Notes: generated by a model from the sequence alone, not told the origin. Positions 1 to 7,427 are shown, counted from the first letter of the stretch. The stretch: DNA of 8,058 nt from JAZKFR01 sp040386295 (GCA_040386295.1 JAZKFR010000141.1:1-8058), one strand, 5' to 3'. Numbers and translations are program-made.

Positions 1-2
1 CC

Positions 3-311
3 CCGCCAGCGCTTGCCGCACAATACACAAACAGCCGACGGCATAGAATTTGGCGATAGTCCCATTACTCCGAGCACTTCCGCCTCACTGAGCGTGATAC
101 AAAATTCTTGCGCAAGCTTGTTGAGCCAGCGGCACGGCAAGCCAGAAAAACCATCCTGCCTGACGATGGGCGCTGCGCCCGCGTTAGCCCCACGCAGAGG
201 ATAGCTAAAACAGTTGCGCCGACCAGCGCGCCACAGGTGTGTGGGGTCTATGGCAATCTGGATGTCTAGATCGGTGCCTAGGTCGACGTCAAGATAATTG
301 ACAGCAAGCGA
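3..311 (-). other. Long stop-free frame lacking a start codon; possible gene remnant or chance
   Basis: This stretch upstream of panD has no supported gene. On the minus strand one frame stays open for about 103 codons, from just after a TAA at 312-314 to the left edge. It has no ATG, GTG or TTG in its first two thirds, so no start can be assigned, and its 5' end runs into the panD promoter. The conceptual product includes LDIQIAIDPTHLWRAGRRN and later ITLSEAEVLGVMGLSPN, which read like ordinary protein, but I do not recognise a family. It could be the eroded N-terminal end of a leftward gene or a chance opening in moderately GC-rich DNA. The plus strand is also open from the left edge to a TAG at 202-204, with a low-complexity product rich in Ser, Pro and Thr that looks non-coding. 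Confidence 0.2.
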
Positions 312-325
312 TTAGCCGCTACAAT
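298..325 (+). promoter_or_regulatory. Sigma-70 promoter of panD
   Basis: A perfect -35 hexamer TTGACA (298-303) is followed after 16 bp by TACAAT (320-325), one base from the TATAAT consensus. Transcription would start near 332, giving a leader of about 30 nt before the panD ATG at 361. The spacer is one base shorter than the 17-bp optimum, but this is by far the best promoter match seen in the window. The ribosome-binding site before panD is weak (CGGG at 350-353). Confidence 0.75.
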
Positions 326-360
326 GCCCCCCTCTTTAAGTTACTTGCACGGGTTTAGCC

Positions 361-744
361 ATGCAGAGAACCATCCTCAAATCGAAAATACACCGCGCGA
401 CGACCACGCATGCAGAGCTGCATTACGAGGGCTCGTGCGCGATTGATCAAAATTTACTCGACGCCGCGAACATTCGTGAATACGAGCAAATTGAGATTTG
501 GAACGTCAATAACGGTGAGCGTTTGACGACTTACGCTTTGTCCGCAGAGCGTGGCTCGGGCATTATTTCGGTTAACGGCTCTGCTGCCCGCCGCGCTGCA
601 CCGGGTGATTTGCTGATCATCGCCAGCTTTGCCGTTTATAACGAAGTCGAGCTGGCGCAACATAAGCCAGAGTTAATTTACGTAGACGCGCAAAATCGCA
701 TCATCCGCCGAGGCCACGTCATTCCGACGCAAGTCGCGGCTTGA
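361..744 (+). CDS. panD: Aspartate 1-decarboxylase (pyruvoyl-dependent)
   Basis: PanD decarboxylates L-aspartate to beta-alanine, the precursor that PanC joins to pantoate on the way to pantothenate and coenzyme A. It acts in the cytoplasm as a tetramer. The 127-residue length is normal for the family. The self-cleavage site Gly24-Ser25 lies in YEGSCAID; cleavage there turns Ser25 into the pyruvoyl cofactor. Arg54 and Tyr58, which bind substrate and assist catalysis, are present in GERLTTY, and the core segment [15 protein letters not shown] is typical. The ATG at 361 gives the canonical [15 protein letters not shown]-terminus. The gene has its own strong promoter and is followed by a terminator, so it appears to be transcribed alone. 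No panB or panC lies within the window. Function is well supported by family motifs. Confidence 0.97.
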   Translation: MQRTILKSKIHRATTTHAELHYEGSCAIDQNLLDAANIREYEQIEIWNVNNGERLTTYALSAERGSGIISVNGSAARRAAPGDLLIIASFAVYNEVELAQHKPELIYVDAQNRIIRRGHVIPTQVAA

Positions 745-820
745 TTAAGTAATGACTCGTTTGGATTTGTGCGCCTTCTTGCACGACCGAAGCACGATCA
801 ATTTTGTGCGTAGGAACCCA

Positions 821-852
821 AAAACAGCCTTGTTGTTCCAGGCTGTTTTTTT
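821..852 (+). terminator. Rho-independent terminator after panD
   Basis: The arm AAAACAGCC (821-829) is separated by an 11-base loop from its exact complement GGCTGTTTT (841-849), and the T-run continues to 852. It lies 77 bp after the panD stop. Because the stem is flanked by A's on the left and T's on the right, it could also act on a leftward transcript, but no minus-strand gene is seen nearby. Confidence 0.85.
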
Positions 853-994
853 GCATTCAGCGTACAGATACCTTCTCTAGTTCTGCTCAGTGCGTTTCCA
901 GCGCAAACATTACCTCAGCCTCCACTTACGTCGATTGTTCTGATCGCCCCATTTCTCGCCGCCGTTGCGAAAGTAAAGCCATGAAAATGAGGCC

Positions 995-1645
995 ATGAAA
1001 CTAAGCCAGCGGATAGAATTTTTCTCTCGTTTGCGCGCGCTAAACCCGCAGCCGACGACTGAGCTTGTTTACGCCAGCCCATTCCAACTGCTGATTGCGG
1101 TAATTTTGTCGGCTCAAGCCACCGATAAGAGCGTCAATTTGGCGACGCGCACCTTGTTTGCTGACGCGCCAACGCCAGAAGCGATGCATGCTCTGGGTGA
1201 GGCAGGTTTGGCCACCTACATTCGGCATATTGGCTTGTATCCAAGCAAAGCCAAAAACGTCATCGCTACCTGCGGTTTATTGCTGGCTCAGCACGCGGGC
1301 GAAGTGCCCAGAACTCGGGCAGAACTTGAAGCCTTGCCCGGTGTTGGGCGTAAAACAGCGAATGTGGTACTCAATACCGCCTTTGGCGAAGCGACGATTG
1401 CGGTCGATACGCATATTTTTCGTGTGGCCAACCGGACTGGCTTAGCGCCCGGAAAAACCCCGCTTGCCGTCGAGCTCAAACTGCTAAAATCCGTGCCCGC
1501 GTTGTTTCAACAAGACGCGCACCATTGGCTGATTTTGCATGGTCGTTACGTGTGCAAAGCGCGTAAACCAGCGTGTGCTGATTGTGTGGTGCGGGATCTG
1601 TGCGCTTATCCAGCTAAATCTAATACCGGCGCTGAGCCGCAGTAA
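995..1645 (+). CDS. nth: Endonuclease III (DNA glycosylase/AP lyase)
   Basis: Endonuclease III removes oxidised pyrimidines such as thymine glycol from DNA and cuts the abasic site, starting base excision repair. The 216-residue product has the expected parts in order: the N-terminal PTTEL and SPFQLLIAVILSAQATD block (about 20-44), the helix-hairpin-helix LPGVGRKTANVV (114-125) with the catalytic lysine K120, and the catalytic aspartate D138 in AVDTHIFRV. Four cysteines, C187, C194, C197 and C203 (C-X6-C-X2-C-X5-C), bind the [4Fe-4S] cluster at the same numbering as the E. coli enzyme. The start at 995 matches the family N-terminus. A GAGG lies only two bases upstream of it. A five-codon minicistron (981-998) overlaps the start as ATGA and might couple translation, although this may be chance. 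The gene stands 57 bp ahead of the PP0621-family gene. Confidence 0.97.
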   Translation: MKLSQRIEFFSRLRALNPQPTTELVYASPFQLLIAVILSAQATDKSVNLATRTLFADAPTPEAMHALGEAGLATYIRHIGLYPSKAKNVIATCGLLLAQHAGEVPRTRAELEALPGVGRKTANVVLNTAFGEATIAVDTHIFRVANRTGLAPGKTPLAVELKLLKSVPALFQQDAHHWLILHGRYVCKARKPACADCVVRDLCAYPAKSNTGAEPQ

Positions 1646-1701
1646 AGCTTTTGCTTCGACGCAAAAACACCAAAATCAACACACCAAAACAAGGAACCGA
1701 T

Positions 1702-1995
1702 ATGGGCAAATATCTTCTTTTGCTCGCCCTCGCTGTCTGGGGATTGTGGCTGTGGCGCAAGTCTGGGCGCGCTGCGACAGATCGTCTCAAACCGCCGGAG
1801 CAACGTCCGTCAGAACGTATGCTCAGCTGTCGGCATTGCGGCGTGCACCAGCCAGAAAGCGAAGGTCTATGGGTTGGCAGCCATTACTACTGTTGTAGCG
1901 CCCATCAAACCCTTGCTGAGTCGGCGAATAGAGCTAATCCAACCAACTCAACCAACTCAACTAGCTCAAACAACTCAAACAACTCAGCAGATTGA
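1702..1995 (+). CDS. PP0621-family small membrane-anchored cysteine protein
   Basis: This protein of 97 residues has unknown function. The N-terminus MGKYLLLLALAVWGLWLWR forms one membrane segment or uncleaved anchor followed by basic residues. The soluble part carries a pattern that suggests a small metal-binding knuckle: MLSCRHCGVHQPESEG, then HYYCCSAHQ (C-X2-C-G-X-H, a Cys pair, then His). I recognise this as the PP0621-type family found next to pilS/pilR in betaproteobacteria; the family name rests on recognition, and the metal binding is inferred. The ATG at 1702 is chosen because AAGGA (1691-1695) lies six bases upstream and the product then begins with the membrane segment. An in-frame TTG at 1651 would add an unlikely basic extension. 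The C-terminus is an odd tail of Thr, Asn and Ser encoded by a 9-bp tandem repeat. Its place beside pilS hints at an envelope or pilus-related role, unproven. Confidence 0.8.
   Translation: MGKYLLLLALAVWGLWLWRKSGRAATDRLKPPEQRPSERMLSCRHCGVHQPESEGLWVGSHYYCCSAHQTLAESANRANPTNSTNSTSSNNSNNSAD
1941..1985 (+). repeat. 9-bp tandem repeat (5 units) in the 3' end of the PP0621-family gene
   Basis: Five head-to-tail 9-bp units are seen: AACCAACTC twice, AACTAGCTC once and AAACAACTC twice. Because nine is a multiple of three, changes in copy number keep the frame. The units encode a run of tripeptides (TNS, TNS, TSS, NNS, NNS) just before the final Ala-Asp. This looks like expansion by replication slippage in a part of the protein under little constraint. 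Confidence 0.85.
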
Positions 1996-2145
1996 CTGGG
2001 TGAATTGCTGTTTGGCCGACAGCGTTTACGTGCCTGGTTCCCTCGGAATGCACGCTGATCGATACCACCGATACCGACAAATTCCACCGCCTGCCACTCA
2101 ATCTCTGCGCAGCAGGCGTACCTGAGCAGTCAAGGGGAAAAACCC

Positions 2146-3747
2146 ATGCTTGAACAAAGCACTTTAAGCGCGCAAGAAAAGTCAGAAACGCATTGGCAAT
2201 CGCTACGCTATTTCAATCTGTACCGCTTGGCGATTGCTTGTTTACTGATTTTTTCCTTAGTACTTTACCCCTCGCCGTTTTCGGTTTTAGGCGCCAATCA
2301 AGGTGCTATCAGTATTGCGCTGACGAATCTTTATTTGGCTGCTGTGCTTTGTGCTCTGGCCGTTGTTTACCGTTATCGCCAAGGCTTTAACTGGCAACTG
2401 AGCCTGCAAGTATTTACCGATATTTTGGTCATGACGCTGTTGATGCACCACGGCGGCGGCGTGCACAGCGGGGTTGGTATTCTTTTGTTGGTGACTTTGG
2501 CTGGCGCGGGTTTGGTCGGCGAAGGGCGGTTGGCACTGCTCTACGCCGCCTCGGCGACGCTCGCGCTGTTGCTTGAGCAATCCTATCGCGCCTTGCATTA
2601 TGACTTTGACGCGAGCGATTTTATTCAAGCAGGTTTGTTGAGCAGCGGCTTTTTTGCCGTGGCGATTTTGGCGCGTTTGCTCGCGCGCCGGGTCATTGCT
2701 AACGAGCTATTAGCGCATCAACGTGGCCTCGCTTTGCGCAATCAAGTTTTGATCAGCCAATGCATTATTGAGGAGATGCAGGACGGCGTCTTGGTGCTCA
2801 ATCAAAGTGGGCAAATCAAGCAAAGTAATCCGCGCGCAGCGACTTTACTTAGTTTGCATAACCTGGCCTCGCCTGGTGTGGCGCATCAACACATCGTTTT
2901 TCCCGAGTTGGCGGCGCATTTTGCTGCGTGGCAGGCGGCGCCGAGCATGGATCCCGTTCTGATTCAAGCGCCAAGCGGTAATGCACAACTCAGTGCGCGC
3001 TTTGTTTTAACGCATAGTGCGCAGCACGATGTACTGGTCTTTCTTGAAGATACGACGCGTCTGCAAGAAAAAGCGCAGCAAATCAAGCTTGCCGCGCTGG
3101 GGCGGCTGACCGCGAATATCGCCCACGAGATTCGTAATCCCTTATCGGCTATTCAACATGCTAGCGAGTTGCTTAAAGAAGAACGGCGCGGCGATACGCA
3201 GCTGCGACTGTTGCGCATCGTGCTTGATAACACCCACCGCTTAGAGCGTATCGTCACCGATGTTTTGGAATTAGGGCGGCGTGATCGCGCTTACCCAGAA
3301 TGGATAGAGCTCAATACTTGGTTGCCCTTGTTCGTTGAAGAGTTCGTGAGCAAAGAAAAAATCGATGCTGCGATGATTCAGCTCAAACAATCGAGCCGAT
3401 TGACGCTGTACTTTGATCGCGCGCATTTGCATCAAATTCTCTGGAATTTGCTCAATAACGCCCTGCGTTACGCCCAAGGTCACGTTGGCAGCATTCGGCT
3501 TCTAGTCGAAGAGAGCGCGCGCCCGGACTATCTTAATCTCAGCGTCACTGACGACGGTTGCGGCATCAGTGACGCGCAATGCGAGCATATTTTTGAGCCT
3601 TTTTTTACCACGCATAGTCGAGGCACGGGCCTGGGCTTGTATATTGCGCGAGCCCTAGCGGAGGCCAACGGCGCCAGCCTAAGCCTCCAAAAATCGTCGT
3701 CAGGCGCTCATTTTTGTATGAGCGGAAAGGCAAGATCATGTCCGTAG
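2146..3747 (+). CDS. pilS: PilS-type membrane sensor histidine kinase
   Basis: PilS is the inner-membrane kinase that phosphorylates the response regulator PilR, which in other bacteria controls type IV pilin transcription. The 533-residue product has about six hydrophobic segments in its first 180 residues. A PAS-like region follows at about 202-300 (opening with IIEEMQDGVLVLNQSGQI), then the HisKA domain with phosphoacceptor His327 in AHEIRNPLSAIQHASELL. The HATPase domain has its N box around N434-N438 (WNLLNNALRYA), DDGCGI (469-474), EPFFTT and the glycine-rich GTGLGLYIA (493-501). The ATG at 2146 follows AAGGGG (2132-2137). The last residues (CMSGKARSCP) are a poorly typical tail that overlaps the start of pilR by ten bases. 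The kinase call is firm; the pilin target is inferred from the PilS-like topology, the partner pilR and gene order, since no pilA is in the window. Confidence 0.9.
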   Translation: MLEQSTLSAQEKSETHWQSLRYFNLYRLAIACLLIFSLVLYPSPFSVLGANQGAISIALTNLYLAAVLCALAVVYRYRQGFNWQLSLQVFTDILVMTLLMHHGGGVHSGVGILLLVTLAGAGLVGEGRLALLYAASATLALLLEQSYRALHYDFDASDFIQAGLLSSGFFAVAILARLLARRVIANELLAHQRGLALRNQVLISQCIIEEMQDGVLVLNQSGQIKQSNPRAATLLSLHNLASPGVAHQHIVFPELAAHFAAWQAAPSMDPVLIQAPSGNAQLSARFVLTHSAQHDVLVFLEDTTRLQEKAQQIKLAALGRLTANIAHEIRNPLSAIQHASELLKEERRGDTQLRLLRIVLDNTHRLERIVTDVLELGRRDRAYPEWIELNTWLPLFVEEFVSKEKIDAAMIQLKQSSRLTLYFDRAHLHQILWNLLNNALRYAQGHVGSIRLLVEESARPDYLNLSVTDDGCGISDAQCEHIFEPFFTTHSRGTGLGLYIARALAEANGASLSLQKSSSGAHFCMSGKARSCP

Positions 3748-5165
3748 AGAAACAGGAACGGCGTCCGCGCCGCGTGTCGGCAACGTCTTCTACTGGTTCG
3801 TCCAGGCTGGAGCAGCGTGTGTTGATCGTCGACGATGAGGCGGACATTCGCGAACTGCTCGATTTGACCCTGATGCGCATGGGTCTGGCGGTGGATTGTG
3901 CGGCGACGCTTGCTGAAGCGCGTGCCTATTTAGAACGCACCGCTTACACCCTGTGCCTAACCGATATGCGTCTGCCCGATGGGGATGGATTGGAGATTGT
4001 GCGCTTGATTAGCGAACGCTACGCACAGACGCCTGTGGCCGTCATTACTGCTTTTGGCAGCGCTGAGAACGCGGTCGCTGCGCTGAAAATTGGTGCGTTT
4101 GATTACTTGGCTAAACCGCTCGCGCTGGATCAATTACGCTCGCTCATCAAATCGGCGCTGACCTTGCCGCAAACGCAGGAGCAGAGCGCGCAGAACGATA
4201 GGCTTGAGCAAGACAACCCGCTCGCCTTCGGACAATTGATCGGCGAGTCGGCGGCGATTGTTCAGGTGCGTGAAATGATCGACAAGGTGGCGCGCAGTCA
4301 AGCGCCGGTCTATATTTCTGGCGAATCAGGTAGCGGCAAAGAATTGGCAGCACGCTTGATCCATCGGCAGAGCGCGCGCCATGCTGCGCCGTTTGTTCCG
4401 GTTAATTGCGGTGCGATTCCCGAGAATTTGATGGAAAGTGAATTTTTTGGTTATCGCAAAGGTGCGTTTACGGGGGCGGACAGCGACCATGATGGGTTCT
4501 TTCACAGTGCTCAAGGCGGCACCTTGTTTCTCGACGAAATTGCCGATTTGCCTCTGCCCATGCAAGTGAAACTGTTGCGCGCGATTCAGGAAAAGAAAGT
4601 GCGCAGACTCGGTAATGCGCAGGAAGAAGCGGTGGATGTGCGCATCATTTCAGCGACGCACCGTAAGCTCAAAGAGTGCGTCGATGCGGGTTTATTCCGC
4701 CAGGATCTCTACTACCGAGTTAACGTCATCGAACTCAAAATGCCCCCCCTGCGTGAACGCCAAGAAGATGTGCCGAGGCTGGCTGAGGCTGCGCTTGCCC
4801 GCGCCAGCCAGGCGAATAGCCTGCCCGCGCCAGCGCTGAGCAGCGAGGCCGTGACGGCGCTGACGCGCTACCGTTTTCCCGGCAATGTGCGCGAGCTGGA
4901 GAATATTTTGGAACGGGCTAGCGCGCTTTGTCTCAACAACACGATTCGACTCGACGATTTGCAGCTGACACCAGAGCAGACGGGGGATGAGGCGGTGAAC
5001 ACCCAGAGCGAGACCTTGGACGATTATTTGAATCGACTCGAAAAGCAAGCGATTCTAGAGGCGCTGGGCAAAACCAACGCCAACCGTACTGCTGCTGCCC
5101 GCCTGCTCGGCGTCAGTTTTCGTTCCTTACGTTACCGCATTGAACGCTTAGCCATCGATGCTTGA
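3738..5165 (+). CDS. pilR: PilR-type sigma-54-dependent response regulator
   Basis: PilR is the NtrC-class activator paired with PilS; once phosphorylated it remodels sigma-54 RNA polymerase by ATP hydrolysis. The 475-residue product has three domains. The receiver (about 26-142) has the acidic pair D32-D33, phosphoacceptor D76 in TDMRLPDGDG, T104 and K126. The AAA+ domain (about 166-395) has Walker A GESGSGKE (195-202), the sigma-54 contact loop GAFTGA (242-247), Walker B GGTLFLDE (260-267) and RQDLYYR (321-327). A Fis-type helix-turn-helix (about 433-471) contains ANRTAAARLLGVSFRSLRYR. The ATG at 3738 is preferred over a TTG at 3714 because AAAGG (3726-3730) lies seven bases before it. The ten-base overlap with pilS suggests coupled translation. 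An intact GAFTGA means it should be a working sigma-54 activator. Confidence 0.92.
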   Translation: MSVEKQERRPRRVSATSSTGSSRLEQRVLIVDDEADIRELLDLTLMRMGLAVDCAATLAEARAYLERTAYTLCLTDMRLPDGDGLEIVRLISERYAQTPVAVITAFGSAENAVAALKIGAFDYLAKPLALDQLRSLIKSALTLPQTQEQSAQNDRLEQDNPLAFGQLIGESAAIVQVREMIDKVARSQAPVYISGESGSGKELAARLIHRQSARHAAPFVPVNCGAIPENLMESEFFGYRKGAFTGADSDHDGFFHSAQGGTLFLDEIADLPLPMQVKLLRAIQEKKVRRLGNAQEEAVDVRIISATHRKLKECVDAGLFRQDLYYRVNVIELKMPPLRERQEDVPRLAEAALARASQANSLPAPALSSEAVTALTRYRFPGNVRELENILERASALCLNNTIRLDDLQLTPEQTGDEAVNTQSETLDDYLNRLEKQAILEALGKTNANRTAAARLLGVSFRSLRYRIERLAIDA

Positions 5166-5751
5166 GTCCACGCCGAGCGAACACCTTGCTGCGCCTGACC
5201 TGGGCTGGCTAGACGGCGTGCGGCGCATTGTTTCGCCGAATTGCGATGCGCGTCCGCCCGCCACTGCGGTGTCGTTGTTGGTCATTCACGCGATCAGCTT
5301 GCCGCCGCAGCAGTTTGGCAGCGACGACATTATTCGCTTATTCACCAATACACTCGATCCGCAGACGCACCCTTACTTCGCAACGATTGCTACGCTTAAA
5401 GTGTCGGCACATTTTTTGATTCGGCGCGACGGCGAGCTGATTCAATTTGTCTCTTGTCAGCAGCGCGCTTGGCACGCTGGCGTGTCGCACTGGGCAGGGC
5501 AGGCGCGTTGCAATGATTTTTCAATCGGTGTTGAACTCGAAGGGTGCGACGAGCACGCTTTTAGCCATGCGCAGTACGCAGCGCTGAGCGACTTGGTGCC
5601 GCGTTTATGCGCGCATTACCCGATCAGAACGGTGGTCGGCCATAGCGACATTGCACCCGGGCGCAAAACAGATCCGGGGCCTTGCTTTGACTGGCCGCGC
5701 GTGCGTGCAATGCTGGCGCCGGAGATCGAAACCGCCGGTGTCGCCAAATAA
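5158..5751 (+). CDS. ampD: 1,6-anhydro-N-acetylmuramyl-L-alanine amidase AmpD
   Basis: AmpD is the cytoplasmic zinc amidase that cuts the stem peptide from anhydro-muropeptides during cell-wall recycling. In species with AmpR and AmpC its loss raises beta-lactamase expression. The 197-residue protein is slightly longer than the E. coli enzyme, mostly at the N-terminus. The zinc ligands are H44 (LLVIHAISLPP), H162 (VGHSDIAPGRK) and D172 (TDPGPCFDW). E126 (GVELEG) and K170 match the catalytic pair, and VSAHFLIRRDGEL and RAWHAGVS are family signatures. The start ATG lies inside the last codons of pilR (eight-base overlap) and has no clear Shine-Dalgarno, so it probably depends on coupling with pilR. 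AmpD has no known pilus role. Its place here is a matter of conserved gene order, and no ampR or ampC is seen. Confidence 0.95.
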   Translation: MLESTPSEHLAAPDLGWLDGVRRIVSPNCDARPPATAVSLLVIHAISLPPQQFGSDDIIRLFTNTLDPQTHPYFATIATLKVSAHFLIRRDGELIQFVSCQQRAWHAGVSHWAGQARCNDFSIGVELEGCDEHAFSHAQYAALSDLVPRLCAHYPIRTVVGHSDIAPGRKTDPGPCFDWPRVRAMLAPEIETAGVAK

Positions 5752-5899
5752 AGCTGATGCCCGTTTCGCTGTGGTCGATATTCTGTTCGTTGCCAGCGTT
5801 TTGCGCCAAACTCGCGGAGCGCGAATGCAGCCTTGCTGGTTTGTGTTGTAGGCGCAGTCATCATACGAATTTTGCTATCCATAACCCATAAGGTGCCCT

Positions 5900-6376
5900 A
5901 TGAGTACTCCACGCGATCTAAAAAATACGGGCTTAAAAGCGACTGTGCCGCGCTTAAAAATCCTCGCCTTATTTGAAAAAAGCACGGTTCGCCATCTCAC
6001 CGCCGAAGACGTTTATCGCGCGCTCTTAAGCGAGCAGGTCGATATCGGTTTGGCCACGGTGTACCGCGTCCTGGCGCAGTTTGAGCAAGCTGGATTATTA
6101 GACCGCCATTATTTTGAATCAGGTAAAGCGGTTTTTGAGATCAGTGCACGCGAGCACCATGATCATCTGGTCTGCGTCAACTGCGGGCGTGTTGAAGAGT
6201 TTTACGACGCCGAGATCGAGCGACGCCAAACCAATATCGCCCAAGCGCGCGGCTTCGCCATCCAAGAGCACGCACTTTATCTGTACGCCGAGTGCACCAA
6301 AACAGACTGTCAATATCGAGAGTCAGCCAAAAAAGNNNNNNNNNNAGTCGATAGCAACGAACACAACAGGGCTTAA
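5900..6376 (+). CDS. fur: Ferric uptake regulator Fur (C-terminus crosses an assembly gap)
   Basis: Fur is the iron-sensing dimeric repressor of iron uptake genes. The N-terminal winged helix (about 1-83) has [12 protein letters not shown] and the recognition segment [18 protein letters not shown]. The dimerisation domain has metal ligands H32, E80, H86-H87-D88-H89 and H124, and the structural zinc pair C92-X2-C95. A second cysteine pair, C132 and C137, lies near the end. The ATG at 5900 follows AAGGTG (5890-5895). About 145 residues are read before the run of N's, already the normal Fur length, so the true stop may lie inside or just after the gap. The stop at 6374-6376 holds only if the gap is exactly ten bases. 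I see no convincing promoter or Fur box in the 148 bp upstream. Fur identity is secure; its last residues are not. Confidence 0.93.
   Translation: MSTPRDLKNTGLKATVPRLKILALFEKSTVRHLTAEDVYRALLSEQVDIGLATVYRVLAQFEQAGLLDRHYFESGKAVFEISAREHHDHLVCVNCGRVEEFYDAEIERRQTNIAQARGFAIQEHALYLYAECTKTDCQYRESAKKXXXXVDSNEHNRA
6336..6345. other. Scaffold gap (ten N's)
   Basis: A run of ten undetermined bases joins AAAAAG on the left to AGTCG on the right. Runs of exactly ten N's are often placeholders, so the real length, and the adjacency of fur to everything on its right, should be treated as unproven. Confidence 0.95.
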
Positions 6377-6380
6377 GCCT

Positions 6381-7427
6381 ATGCGTACTGCGTCATTGGC
6401 AAGTTTGCATCAGCATCTACCACTTGACCCCGCGCAGCCGGCAGTGAGCGTGTGTAGGCACGCGCGTGTATACACTGCGCCGGGAACGCTTAGTGCTGAG
6501 CGGACAACAGATTTAGAGGTGGCGATGCAAGGCCACGATTTGGCCGCTGCCAGATGGGTGTTAGAGCATGTTTCTTATTTGAATTCCGGCGTTGTGGCCG
6601 CGTTGCTTGAATACTCTTACCAACACACGCCTAATTTCACAGCAGAGCAAGAGCCGTGTTTTCAACGCGAAAACGCACGCGCTATTCGCGCCTTGATTGT
6701 CAGCAAATGGCCGATTGAATTAGAGCTTGCTGAGTCCAGCAATACGCTACCCCCGTGGTTTTCGCCAGCGCTGCAAAACGACGCCTGGCTGGCGAGGGAT
6801 CGCTATTTATTTGAGCTGTTCGGTATCGAATTCGCTGCCCCTAAGCTGAGCCCAGTGCTCTGGGCGCTGAATCAGTTGCTGAGCGTAGAAGATTTGCTTG
6901 ATACGTTCATAAAGCCCCCTTTTCAGTGCGTGCACCTCGATTGTTCTGATTTGAAGTGCACCGCCGAGGAATTAGGCGATTGGCTGAGTCAGTTGCCGAC
7001 GTGGCTAAAACATCGCATTGTCGAGCTTAGTTTCGGGGTTCTACCCGCCGATCCGGGGCAGTGCTTAATCGACTGCCGTAGAGTACGGCTGTTGAACATG
7101 TTGTCTTCGCCAGCCGATTTTGCTGCTGGCGAGCGCTTCTTAGCGCAACTACCCCCGATTTTGCACGCGCACATGCTCACCCTAGCCTTGCCTGATGCTT
7201 GGTTTGCGCCAGAAGAGCACGCTGCTGCAGCTGTGGCGCCTATGGTTGAAGTGAGCTGCTTCAGGGGTCTGCGCTTGATCAAAACAAATCCTGAGATTTA
7301 CTTGCGCTTAAACAGGCCATCCAACTTAAATAGTGCGGTTGTGCTCGGTCTTATGGATGATATGAGCTGGTCTGATCAGGCCGATGAGTCTGATGAGTCT
7401 GCTGCATCGACAGGATCGGTAGCTTAG
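6381..7427 (+). CDS. Hypothetical protein with LRR-like segments
   Basis: I do not recognise this protein of 348 residues. It has no signal peptide and no clear membrane segment, so it is probably soluble. Residues 182-218 follow a strand-helix-strand pattern like ribonuclease-inhibitor-type leucine-rich repeats (CVHLDCSDLKCTAEELGDW, then WLSQLPTWLKHRIVELSF at 201-218). A similar segment, FLAQLPPILHAHMLTLAL, recurs at 253-270. The first 80 residues are helical and alanine-rich, somewhat like an ankyrin-type helix pair (DLEVAMQGHDLAAARWVLEH) but without the ankyrin consensus. The tail SDQADESDES is acidic and contains a 9-bp DNA duplication. The ATG at 6381 has CAGGG (6367-6371) nine bases upstream and lies four bases past the presumed fur stop, a spacing that depends on the unresolved gap. 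LRR-type proteins in host-associated bacteria are sometimes effectors, but nothing here demonstrates that role. Confidence 0.7.
   Translation: MRTASLASLHQHLPLDPAQPAVSVCRHARVYTAPGTLSAERTTDLEVAMQGHDLAAARWVLEHVSYLNSGVVAALLEYSYQHTPNFTAEQEPCFQRENARAIRALIVSKWPIELELAESSNTLPPWFSPALQNDAWLARDRYLFELFGIEFAAPKLSPVLWALNQLLSVEDLLDTFIKPPFQCVHLDCSDLKCTAEELGDWLSQLPTWLKHRIVELSFGVLPADPGQCLIDCRRVRLLNMLSSPADFAAGERFLAQLPPILHAHMLTLALPDAWFAPEEHAAAAVAPMVEVSCFRGLRLIKTNPEIYLRLNRPSNLNSAVVLGLMDDMSWSDQADESDESAASTGSVA
7383..7400 (+). repeat. 9-bp direct duplication in the 3' end of the hypothetical gene
   Basis: GATGAGTCT occurs twice head to tail, in frame, and encodes Asp-Glu-Ser twice in the acidic C-terminal tail (residues 335-340). 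It is short but adjoins the larger 13-bp tandem repeat that begins 12 bp past the stop codon. Confidence 0.7.

Noticed and set aside
1..204. Plus-strand frame open from the left edge as the end of an upstream gene
   Set aside because: The product is low-complexity, rich in Ser, Pro and Thr, shows no recognisable motif, and overlaps a longer open frame on the other strand.
931..944. 14-base match TCGATTGTTCTGAT, also present at 6939-6952
   Set aside because: A single 14-base match between two sites in 8 kb is near what chance allows, and the flanks do not match.
804..998. 64-codon frame upstream of nth
   Set aside because: It crosses the panD terminator, is rich in Ser and Cys with no family motif, and starts from a non-ATG codon without a ribosome site.
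1996..2145. Readable frames between the PP0621-family gene and pilS, including read-through of its TGA
   Set aside because: The frames are at most about 50 codons, lack a start with a ribosome-binding site, and show no family motif; treated as intergenic.
5841..5869. TTGTGT and TACGAA, 17 bp apart, as a fur promoter
   Set aside because: Both hexamers match the consensus poorly; too weak to annotate.
6516..6620. Ankyrin repeat at the start of the 348-residue protein
   Set aside because: The helix pair is suggestive, but the G-TPLH and following consensus positions are missing and no second copy is seen.
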